Shown piece after piece: positions 55,140 through 64,000 of a DNA stretch of 64,000 nucleotides (positions are counted from its first letter, which is position 1; every line of letters starts with the position of its first letter). The notes below the pieces were generated by a model. The model was not told the origin of the DNA. It was given only the letters and a program-made list of their open reading frames with translations, and ran no database searches. A program made the position numbers and the translations under genes. Source of the DNA: Chionoecetes opilio. Lineage: Eukaryota; Arthropoda; Malacostraca; Decapoda; Majidae. The DNA lies in NCBI GenBank assembly GCA_016584305.1, contig JACEEZ010020494.1:15001-79000 (forward strand). The letters are read 5' to 3'.

Positions 55140-58100
55140 ATGGATAATAGTAGTAGTAATGATAAAAGAGAGAGCCAGAATAATGTAGCTGAGCCACCTA
55201 GCATGACAGCTACTAAGAGGGTGAACCAAGATGGTGTTGCCCTGGAGACACTAAGTGAAGGAGGTGCGAAGAGGTTCAAGAAAGATGGTGCGCCAGGACC
55301 TCCTGATGTGATGGGTGGCTCTAAATGTAATGAGAATAAAGCTACAGACTTATCAAACGTTGCACCCGCCAAGAGAGTGAGCCAAGACGGCGCTACAGAA
55401 CTACCCGGTATGATGGATGTCAAGAGAATGAGGCAAGACAGTTTCACAGAGACGGCAAGTATGACAACCACTGGTAATGAGAACCTAAATAGTGCCACAG
55501 AGACAGTAAATAGTGCACACACTCAGACACTAAGTCAGAGCAGCGCCACCACAACAGCATGTGCAGAAACCCTCAAAACAGACGACCAGAACAGTGCTTT
55601 GGCAATGATGAATACACCCCATACCAAGAAGATGAATGAAGGCATTATCACAGAGAGTCCAGAGGTGGAAGCTGTGAATGGCAACAAGGAAAATGGCACC
55701 TCCAGTCAAGCAGATGCATCAGTCGGGGAATGCTCTGGAGGCAGCTCTGTCAAGTCACTAGTATCAGGGTTAAGGCAAGATAAGGTCAACAGTGACACAG
55801 AGCATTCAAAACTTCGCTCTGGTGATGTAAAGAGCCAGGATCACCCCAAGGAGAGCCCATCAGTGGCAGCCATGACGCAGGTGGTCTCTGAACCCCCAGA
55901 CAGAGACAGGGAGAGCTCAGGGGTGTCAGGTATCCAGCATGAGAGCCAGGGCAGTGCCACTGGGGGGTCAAGCACGGCAGTCGTCAAGGAAGACATAGGC
56001 GTGGGCACAGAAACCCTTGCAGCGCCCCAGCAGTGCTCACAGGAAAACAGTGAAGGACAGCAGGAAAAGGTAATGAAGACTGAGGAAAAGTATGTGGTTA
56101 AGGAGGAGCAGGGAGGTGGTGGTGAGGGGAAGGGGCAGGTGTGTGACTCCCTCATCCCCCCTGTGGTAAAGCCTGAAATGGTGAGCATTGAGACCCAGTG
56201 TGACGGCAGTGGCATGGCAGTCAAGGACGAGTACACCTTCCTTCCTGAGGACGGCGGGGAGCCCGGGGAGTGCCTGGGGGGGTGCGAGCCGGGTAAGAAG
56301 CCCCACAAGTGCTGCCAGTGCGACACCTCCTTCAGGACGCCATACGAGCTGTCGCGCCACGGCCGGGTGCACAGCGGGGAGCGGCCGTACCAGTGTCGCC
56401 TGTGTCACCGCTGCTTCAAGCGGAAGGACCACGTGGAGATACACATGCGCCGCCACGTGGAGGACCGACGCCACGCCTGCAACGACTGCGGCGTCTCCTT
56501 CGTGACGTCCTCCTGCCTCCTGCGTCACCAGCGCCGCACCCACGGGGCACCCGGCCCCAAGCAGCACGCTGAGGGGGAGGGGGAGGCGGGGGACAGCAAG
56601 GGTGACGGCAAGGACCAGGCGGCCTCCAAGGAAGGCCAGAAGAACGGCCGGCGCAGCAAGAAGAACAAGCCGGACACCACGTACCGGCCGGGCGGCAAGA
56701 CGGTGTGCATCATCAAGAAGCGTAACCTGCGGCAGCGGAGTTACTCCTTCGTGGAGCTGGAAGACGACGTGGAGTGCTTCGAGAGTGACGAGGAGGACCG
56801 CATCCCCTTCCTGAAGGTAAAGGAGCAGCGGCGAGAAGAGGTGCAGGAGGAGTGTGGGAGTCAGGCGGCCCAGCTGGAGCACAGCCTCTTTCCCCCCAGC
56901 CTGTTTAACCCTGAAACCTCCCTGGGGCACCTGCTGCTGCTGGGGGAGGTCAGCCGCATGCTGTCCCACTCCCTGATGCCGGGACCCATGGATGGCGCCG
57001 CCAACCAGGCCAGCATGGCCATGCATTTAGGGCGGACGATGGGACCTCCCCAGAACCCTGATGAGGACTCTGATGATTATGATTGTGACCCTCCAATGGT
57101 GGCCTGCGATGTGACCTTCATGGAGACTGAGGGGGAGGAGGCCGGCCTCTCATTGCCAGATGACGGCTCTGCAGCTCTCCACCCAGAGGAGGTGAAATGT
57201 GAGGCAGAGATGGGTAAGACAGGGGCTCATTGCCACGGCGGGCCATTCCAGGCAGGTATCAAGACAGGGCCATGTCAGGCTGGGCCACACATGACAGTTC
57301 AAGGCCACAATAAGGTCCAAGGCGGCGCCAATACACCCCCTCTACACAAGGGTGAGACAGCCAACAGTCATCAGCACGGCAACAATGGCTGCACACCACC
57401 CATCCCAGGCCGGCCGGCAGCTCCGGCCACCAACAACAAGACAGGCACAGGTGTGGGGGCCATGGGAGAGCCACGCACTGCCTGGGTGCCCACCAACCAT
57501 GCCAAGGGCAAGAACACATGCGACTCCTGCCGGAAGAGAAATGAAGCCAACCGTGTGGCCCAGGCAGAGCGGGAGCACCAGGCCCTGGAAGCCCAGGCAC
57601 CACTCACGGTGAAAGAAGAAAGTAAGCCAGCGAACACTGTCCAGAGGTACCAAATGAGAGACAAGGTCAAGCCTAAGCCCACACCACCTGTGGCTAAACC
57701 CCCGCCACCCCCCAAGCCTCAGGAGTCCAAACCAACAGTCAAGCCAACTGTCAAACCAGCAGTCAAACCAGCAGTCAAACCAGCAGTCAAACCAACAGTC
57801 AAACCAACAGTCAAACCAACAATAAACAAGCGTGGCAAGAAGGCTGCCAGCGCCAAGAAGCGGCGGCCAGGCAAGGGCAAGGCTGGTGGTGACGTGCACA
57901 GGGCCGCCGCAGCCTCCCAGCGGCCCCACAAGTGCCAACTTTGCCCCTTCAACTTCAGGTCTGCCACCGAGCTGAAGCGACACGCCAGCACACACAGCGG
58001 GGAGCGGCCCTTTCTCTGTGACCTGTGTGGCGCCGGGTTCATGCGCAAGTGCCACCTGCAACTGCACGTGCGGCGGCACAGCGGCGAGCGGCGCCACGCA

Positions 58101-59720
58101 TGCCAGGAGTGCCGGATGCGTTTCTTCACTCCCTCGGACCTGGCGAGACACCAGGCCATCCACCAGGCCGGAGACAAGGCCCTCGAGTGCCACCTGTGCC
58201 ATCTATCTTTCCGCCGTGCCTTCCACCTGGAGCGCCACATCCGCCGCCACAACGAGGCGGCGCCCTTCGCCTGCAAGCTGTGCGGCGCGTTCTTCAGCTC
58301 GGCGGCGGCGCTGAGGAGCCACGACAAGCACCACAACACGCCCGGCCCCCACGCCTGTCCTGACTGCACCGCCGCCTTCACCACCGCCACCGCACTCTCC
58401 CGCCACCGCCGCGTCCACTCCGCCCGCCACCACCGCCTCCTCAGAGCTATCGAGCGCCACGCCACGGCCAAGTCCAGCTATGAGTGTGTGTCCTCCGGGG
58501 TATCCCCGCTGTCCCTGGTGATCCGCAAGGTAGCGCCCACAACGCCGGCAGCGGAGGAGGGTGGCGCCGGGCCTGCCAAGGATGCACCGCCGGATAGCTC
58601 CCCCAAAGAAAAAGAAAATGAGGAGATAGAAATGGACAAGACTACCTCAGGTTTTTCCACTCCAGATCAGGAATCCATGGGAAAGGAGGGAAGGGAAGCA
58701 GCTGATCTCACTCTTCCTATCAGTAAGGAAACAAAGACAGGTGACTTGACGGCCTCCAACCTCACCACAACAGACAACGGAATGGATGGCAAGGTGGAGA
58801 AGAGTGATGACATGATCTCCAGTACCTCCATGGCAGACCAGATAAATGATGACAGAGAGGACATTATCACCAGCAGCCTCTCTCCCTCAGCCAGGGGAAA
58901 AGAGAGAGCTGAAACACCGGCCCTCAACTCTAACATCACAGATAAAAGAAAGGAGGAAAGTGAAAATATTTTATATAGTACTTCAGGTAGAAATAACAAA
59001 GGGAATGTAGAAATTCTCTCCATCCCTTCCATGCAAGGAAGAGTAAAAGAGCAAAGGGAAAATACAGTCTCCACATTCCCCTTTGAACATTCAGAGTCAG
59101 GCATTGAAGGAGAGGTGAACAGCAGCAGCTTTGAAACAAAAATAGCAACAGTTCAGGAAGAGCCAAGTGTGTTTGGATGGGCCACCACAGCTCGCCAAGA
59201 GGGTGTCCACAACAGCGGGGCAATGAACCTTTCCGCCTCACGCAACATTGAGGCAGGCATGGACATGGTCTATCATAAAGCAGTGTCAGTTCTTCCTTCC
59301 TTAAACAATGGCGAGGAAATGGGTTATGAAAGCATACCCAGTTTATCTGTCACAAACCGGGAAACAGCGCATGTACAAGAATCAGGCAGCAGAAACGGCT
59401 GCAGTCCCACCAAGAAAGAGACAAGAATGGTTTCCAATGAGAAGCTGAATGGTAAATCTGACCTTGGCATCTCTCTTGTGGACAAAGAAAGTAAAGAGGC
59501 ACAAGGAAGAAGCAGTTGCAGCCTTTTGCCACCTGTTAGCAGAGAAATGGAGGCTGTTAAAGAAGGAATCCACTGCAGAACCGCCTACCACCTGACTGGC
59601 CCGACTGGTGGCCCGGCGTCCCTACACGGTGACTCAAGGTTCCCGGGCGAGCAGGAGGGAAGCACAGAGGATGGGGGTCAAGCAGGCAGGGTGAGGGAGG
59701 GAGTCACCAGCCCGAGCTAG
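55140..59720 (+). CDS. Large C2H2 zinc-finger protein, 1,526 codons in one exon
   Basis: Starts MDNSSSNDKRESQNN and stops TAG at 59718-59720. From this ATG: residues 1-160 hold three degenerate KR(V/M)xQD repeats; about 340-375 and elsewhere there are VKEE, VKPE, VKDE, VKCE and VKEE sites resembling SUMO acceptors; residues about 390-475 hold three C2H2 fingers with the HSGERPYQC linker; 545-565 is acidic; about 792-805 is a CDSCRKRNEANR CxxC motif; 863-896 is a PTVK/PAVK repeat; a KKRRPGKGK nuclear-signal-like stretch follows; residues about 932-1097 hold six more fingers. The remaining roughly 430 residues are Ser/Thr/Glu-rich and without domain. It is most likely a nuclear DNA-binding regulator. 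I do not recognise an orthologue. The true N-terminus probably lies upstream (see 54532-55095). Confidence 0.9.
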   Translation: MDNSSSNDKRESQNNVAEPPSMTATKRVNQDGVALETLSEGGAKRFKKDGAPGPPDVMGGSKCNENKATDLSNVAPAKRVSQDGATELPGMMDVKRMRQDSFTETASMTTTGNENLNSATETVNSAHTQTLSQSSATTTACAETLKTDDQNSALAMMNTPHTKKMNEGIITESPEVEAVNGNKENGTSSQADASVGECSGGSSVKSLVSGLRQDKVNSDTEHSKLRSGDVKSQDHPKESPSVAAMTQVVSEPPDRDRESSGVSGIQHESQGSATGGSSTAVVKEDIGVGTETLAAPQQCSQENSEGQQEKVMKTEEKYVVKEEQGGGGEGKGQVCDSLIPPVVKPEMVSIETQCDGSGMAVKDEYTFLPEDGGEPGECLGGCEPGKKPHKCCQCDTSFRTPYELSRHGRVHSGERPYQCRLCHRCFKRKDHVEIHMRRHVEDRRHACNDCGVSFVTSSCLLRHQRRTHGAPGPKQHAEGEGEAGDSKGDGKDQAASKEGQKNGRRSKKNKPDTTYRPGGKTVCIIKKRNLRQRSYSFVELEDDVECFESDEEDRIPFLKVKEQRREEVQEECGSQAAQLEHSLFPPSLFNPETSLGHLLLLGEVSRMLSHSLMPGPMDGAANQASMAMHLGRTMGPPQNPDEDSDDYDCDPPMVACDVTFMETEGEEAGLSLPDDGSAALHPEEVKCEAEMGKTGAHCHGGPFQAGIKTGPCQAGPHMTVQGHNKVQGGANTPPLHKGETANSHQHGNNGCTPPIPGRPAAPATNNKTGTGVGAMGEPRTAWVPTNHAKGKNTCDSCRKRNEANRVAQAEREHQALEAQAPLTVKEESKPANTVQRYQMRDKVKPKPTPPVAKPPPPPKPQESKPTVKPTVKPAVKPAVKPAVKPTVKPTVKPTINKRGKKAASAKKRRPGKGKAGGDVHRAAAASQRPHKCQLCPFNFRSATELKRHASTHSGERPFLCDLCGAGFMRKCHLQLHVRRHSGERRHACQECRMRFFTPSDLARHQAIHQAGDKALECHLCHLSFRRAFHLERHIRRHNEAAPFACKLCGAFFSSAAALRSHDKHHNTPGPHACPDCTAAFTTATALSRHRRVHSARHHRLLRAIERHATAKSSYECVSSGVSPLSLVIRKVAPTTPAAEEGGAGPAKDAPPDSSPKEKENEEIEMDKTTSGFSTPDQESMGKEGREAADLTLPISKETKTGDLTASNLTTTDNGMDGKVEKSDDMISSTSMADQINDDREDIITSSLSPSARGKERAETPALNSNITDKRKEESENILYSTSGRNNKGNVEILSIPSMQGRVKEQRENTVSTFPFEHSESGIEGEVNSSSFETKIATVQEEPSVFGWATTARQEGVHNSGAMNLSASRNIEAGMDMVYHKAVSVLPSLNNGEEMGYESIPSLSVTNRETAHVQESGSRNGCSPTKKETRMVSNEKLNGKSDLGISLVDKESKEAQGRSSCSLLPPVSREMEAVKEGIHCRTAYHLTGPTGGPASLHGDSRFPGEQEGSTEDGGQAGRVREGVTSPS

Positions 59721-59778
59721 CCACAAGTGCAATATTCAACCTGTGAATGAAACTCTTTTAAGCATAACCAGATATTTT

Positions 59779-59845
59779 TAGAACATAACATAAGAAAATA
59801 AGGAAGCTACAAGAGGCCGCGAGACCTACATGTGGTAGTTCCTGT
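59779..59845 (+). repeat. Dispersed 62-bp repeat, copy 6
   Basis: Begins 59 bp after the zinc-finger stop codon, so it is probably in the 3' untranslated region. Confidence 0.72.
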
Positions 59846-61779
59846 AATTTTTGTCTCCTGAAAGGCATCAGGTTCCAGACATTGAGAGGGAAGTGTGTAA
59901 AGAAGTGGTGTAGGTGAGGCAGCTGTACGGAAAATTTGTGTACCGTTCACTTGTGTTCATGACTTGAATCTCAGACCCTGTGGGCGTTTCAACACTTCCA
60001 CTTGACCCGTGTTTTGCAGTGACGCCACAGCTGAACAAGTGAATGCATTGTACACATGTTCTGCCTCAGACTCCCCCTCCCACTCAGCTCTGGTGAGAGT
60101 CTGATCAAAGTGCAAACGTAGATGATTGAGGGAGAGTGACAAGCGACGTGTGAGGGTGGTGTTGGTAAAGGACGTACACATACCTACTTACTTATTCAGT
60201 AGTTGACAGTGCAAGCTATGAGAAGACTGTGATAAGTTAGGTTTTATTGTTGACTGATATTACAAATTATTACAAATTATGTCTATTATAAGGAAATTTA
60301 GTAAAAAAAGAAATATATTGAACATTCACATTGGCATTATTTTAAGAAGTGAATCGTGGCAATAGATTATAGTAGCGCATTGAAACTTAGCATTATATTG
60401 TGAGTGTTCAGGTTAGAGACAATCTGTGTGTGCAGGGAAACCTTGTTCAAACACAGCTTTATGCACCAGACTTTGGCAAAAATTGAGACTCAGTGCCTAC
60501 CAGCCTACCAGATGGGCAGTTTTTGGAGAATGAGACGAGGAAGTGCTGCAGCTATAATCAGACTGGCTTAAACTAGCGTCTGGGTGGGGCAGCTCAGGAA
60601 TGCGCTATTGCCACCTACTGAAAATAATTAAGCTTATTTTTTGTGATATTTGTAAAAGGCATCACAAAAGAGATATACACGTACTGATACAATTTTAACG
60701 TGAATATTATACAGCTGGAGGCCTCGGGCGACTCAACCCACACCGCCAGTTTAAACCAGTGCGACTATAGTGTTGCATATCACCAAGGTCCTCTCATTCC
60801 TGCAGTGCTTGAATCAGGTTTCACTGCACGCTGTTGAAAGGAGATGCCATATTAGGAGGATAATGTCGCAATGTATGAGAGTATAAGAGTACTATGTTAA
60901 GAGACTATAAGAGTATGTTAAGAGTGAGGGAACACAACAGTAGCAGTAAGGAAACAGTGTGATGAAGGTCTCAGCCTGTGGTGGACGTACATACTAACCT
61001 GAAAATCTCCTTCCCAGATCAGTACATGTGTAAGGTCGGTCACAGCCTGCCGGCGTAGGTTGTCTTGTTAGTCGTAGGCATGTTGGGTATTTTATAAAAC
61101 AAATTCATCCCAGCATTATGTTACGTGAAAGCTTAACACATTGTTGCAGTGAGACAAAAGCTATGCAGGAGTTTCTTTTGAACATTTCTACGTTTATTTG
61201 TACCATACTTGCAAGAACCGTAGCCGCTTGCCGTGTTGTATCATCATCAGAGTGGTCCGGCTCTGTCCCCAGCGCTTGTAGTGAGTTGTAGGCAGCTCGT
61301 AGGCCTCGTACCGCTGTTGTAGCACCCAGAGCAACCTACAGATGTAGTCGTGTGTAGAGAGTAGACGAGTAACACTTTTTCTCAGCTTACAGCGCAAAAC
61401 TAATGTGTCTTTCACCGCATAGCTTAGTGAGTGTTGTGTGCGTGAGTGCGAGTGTGAGTGTAGCGAGGATGAGTGTAGTGAGGGTGGAGGGGCTGGGTGT
61501 GTCCTCGGTAGCGATATACTGATAGTACCTGACTGTAGCAGCGTGCGTTGGCCCTCGGCAAGGCAACTTCACGGGTGTTAGACTGTACTGGTCTTTCCCG
61601 GGGGTTGTGTTGCCATTGTTTTTTTGGTTATGATTTTTCTATTTTCTGTTCTGTTTAAGTTTGTAGCATTTGTTGGATGCCAAAATTATATTGTAGAGAT
61701 GCCTTAATCAACCTTTGTATTTTATTATTGAATGGTTTTATGAATAGTTTTTCTTTATATTGAATAGTTTTATGACAAG
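59846..61779. other. Downstream of zinc-finger gene, no gene recognised
   Basis: Probably includes 3' untranslated sequence. Short minus-strand frames at 61194-61415 and 61387-61572 do not resemble known proteins. Confidence 0.4.
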
Positions 61780-62340
61780 ATTTATCAGAACCTTTATTGG
61801 CAGCTAACATTTTATTGATATTTTATTTAGTTGACGTATGTTATCATTTATTTTATGGGCGATTTTGTAATCTCAGAATCGCCTTTCAAATCCAAAAAAA
61901 GTGAACCATTGTTGGTAGCTAAAATTTAATGGATATTTTATTTACTAAATTTATGCATGTTACCAAAAAAACTGAACCATTGCTGGCAGCTAAAATTTTA
62001 TTGTTATATTATTTAGTTTGCGTATTTTATCGTATATTATTTTATATGCGATTCTATAATCTCATAATTGCCTTTCAAATTCCCAAAAACTGAACCATTG
62101 TTAGTAGCTGAAATTTAATGATATTTTATTTAGTTTACGCATGTTAATGGGTAACATTTTTATTTATTATTTTACATATTTGAAATTCTGTAATATCATA
62201 ATCGCCTTTCAAATCCCCCAAAACTGAAGCATTGTTGGTAGCTAAAATTTTATTGATATTTTATTTAGTTTATGTATGTTATCATTTATTATTGTATTTG
62301 TGATTCTGTAATCTCATAATCGCATTTCAAATTCCACAAA
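61780..62340 (+). repeat. AT-rich tandem repeat, about 4 units of 115-150 bp
   Basis: Repeats of CTGAACCATTGTTGGTAGCT, TTTTATTTAGTTTACGTATG and TCATAATCGCCTTTCAAAT. Confidence 0.75.
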
Positions 62341-62439
62341 AAACTATTGCAAACTCAAATCTCATTCACATTTGTACGAGGTCTCCGTATATTGTACTAC
62401 ATCACTCGGTTCAACACTGTCACTTATACATATATTAGA

Positions 62440-63640
62440 ACTCAAAACCATATACACACTTAAACGTTTACATATTAGAACTCAAAACCATACACACACT
62501 TAAACGTATACATATTAGAACTCAAAACCACACACACACTTAAACGTATACATATTAGAACTCAAAACCATACACACACTTAAACGTATACATATTAGAA
62601 CTCAAAACCATACACATACTTAATCATATACTTATTAGAACTCAAAACCACACACACACTTAATCATATACTTATTAGAACTCAAAACCATACACACTCA
62701 ATCATATACTTATTAGAACTCAAAACCATACACACTCTTAATCATATACATATTAGAACTCAAAACCATACACACACTTAATCATATACATATTAGAACT
62801 CAAAACCATACACACACTTAATCATATACATATTAGAACTCAAAACCATACACACACTTAATCATATACATATTAGAACTCAAAACCATACACACACTGA
62901 AACGTACACATATTAGAACTCAAAACCATACACACACTTAATCATATACATATTAGAACTCAAAACCATACACACACTGAAACATATACATATTAGAACT
63001 CAAAACCATACACACACTTAATCATATACATATTAGAACTCAAAACCACACACTGAAACGTATACATATTAGAACTCAAAACCGCACACACTGAAACGTA
63101 CACATATTAGAACTTAAAACCATAACTACACTGAAACATATACATATTAGAACTCAAAACCATACACACACTGAAACGTACACATATTAGAACTTAAAAC
63201 CATAACCACACTGAAACGTATACATATTAGAACTCAAAACCATACACACACTGAAACATACACATATCAGAACTCAAAACCACACACACACTTAAAACGT
63301 ACACATATTAGAACTCAAAACCATACACACACTTAAACGTACACATATTAGAACTCAAAACCACACACACACTTAAACATACACATATCAGAACTCAAAA
63401 CCACACACTGAAACGTATACATATTAGAACTCAAAACCATACACACTGAAACATACACATGTTAGAACTCAAAACCATAACCACACTGAAACGTATACAT
63501 ATTAGAACTCAAAACCACACACACACTTAAAAGTATACATATTAGAACTCAAAACCACACACACACTTAAACGTACACATATTAGAACTCAAAACCACAC
63601 ACACTTAAACGTACACATATTAGAACTCAAAACCATACAC
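62440..63640 (+). repeat. 38-bp minisatellite, about 31 copies
   Basis: The unit is ACATATTAGAACTCAAAACC plus ATACACACACTTAAACGT, with TTAATCAT and GAAACGT subtypes in blocks. Confidence 0.88.
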
Positions 63641-63929
63641 AAGGTCTCGGAGGGCATTTCAGTGTACAGTATTCATCTCCTACAGTATTGTCATGTTCCC
63701 ATTAATACCATTCCAAATCAAGATGTTCTCACACCAGCTGTTTAACATTAGTAGCTGTGTCTGTCTGTCTGTCTCTCCCTCCCAGTCAGCCAGCCTCAGC
63801 GCCACTCCTCGGCTGCCCAATAGTGTGTGTAGAGGGCAACTTTATGGGCATTGATTTATGAACAACATGATTCTTTTCATTACGAGCCACCTCTAGTGAA
63901 CCTGTGTGCTTTGTGCTGTGTAGCGGTGA

Positions 63930-63935
63930 AATAAA
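63930..63935 (+). terminator. Possible AATAAA polyadenylation signal
   Basis: AATAAA in GGTGAAATAAACAGTG, followed by a GT-rich stretch. It could end a plus-strand transcript, but is 4.2 kb past the zinc-finger stop, so the link is weak. Confidence 0.25.
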
Positions 63936-64000
63936 CAGTGTCATTGTTGAGGAGAGTATGCTTGCCCTTCACTGATCCTCTCTCTTCCTCATTCTTACCA

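Noticed and set aside
56037..57026. 329-codon minus-strand frame, and a 286-codon one at 57342-58202
   Set aside because: Shadows of the GC-rich zinc-finger coding sequence on the other strand.
61194..61572. Minus-strand frames of 73 and 61 codons
   Set aside because: No recognisable motif, no splice or regulatory context.

Overview
The window looks like nuclear DNA of a decapod crustacean, probably a crab. Genes are intron-rich and interrupted by dense short tandem arrays. TTAGG-type pentamers are scattered through the sequence. There are many small inverted-repeat elements, and two retroelement fragments resemble the LINEs common in crab and shrimp genomes. The species cannot be named from the sequence.

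Two protein-coding genes are clear. (1) On the minus strand, about 38.43 to 10.58 kb, a 13-coding-exon gene encodes the DEPDC1 family protein: an N-terminal DEP domain, a RhoGAP-like middle and a conserved C-terminal region. It is spread over 28 kb because nearly every intron is filled with transposons or minisatellites. Just upstream of its ATG (38.54 to 38.93 kb) lies a roughly 40-bp-period array alternating CRE palindromes (TGACGTCA) and CCAAT boxes, the most striking regulatory structure here. (2) On the plus strand, 54.5 to 59.7 kb, an apparently intronless coding block encodes a large nine-finger C2H2 protein. Its N-terminal 188 codons are separated from the main frame by a break that one missing G in a G6 run would explain.

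Region by region: 0 to 10.5 kb is gene-poor. It holds foldback elements, a tRNA-headed SINE fragment, a 660-bp TA-flanked MITE family, a TTAA-flanked MITE, and a possible minus-strand first exon near 1.3 to 1.48 kb. 10.5 to 38.4 kb is DEPDC1 with intronic transposons (Tigger/pogo-type, hAT, mariner-type foldback, TTAA-flanked, SINE and LINE pieces) and minisatellites, one of which is built from the exon 3 splice donor. 38.9 to 46.5 kb carries two arrays of a 46-bp repeat, each followed by a copy of the same 1.5 to 2 kb segment, so it is a tandem duplication. One copy also holds a 396-bp Tigger-type insertion that the other lacks. 46.4 to 48.2 kb is a decayed LINE. 48.4 to 50 kb is a Tigger-type element holding a 763-bp almost perfect palindrome. 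50.7 to 52 kb is a piggyBac-like element with an internal palindromic array. 60 to 64 kb is AT-rich repeats and a long 38-bp array.

No operon, CRISPR array, functional tRNA or rRNA gene was seen. The novelty lies in the DEPDC1 promoter array, the splice-donor minisatellite, partial exon duplications, and the repeated pattern of terminal-inverted-repeat elements carrying their own tandem arrays. All family assignments are from memory of sequence motifs and were not tested by search.
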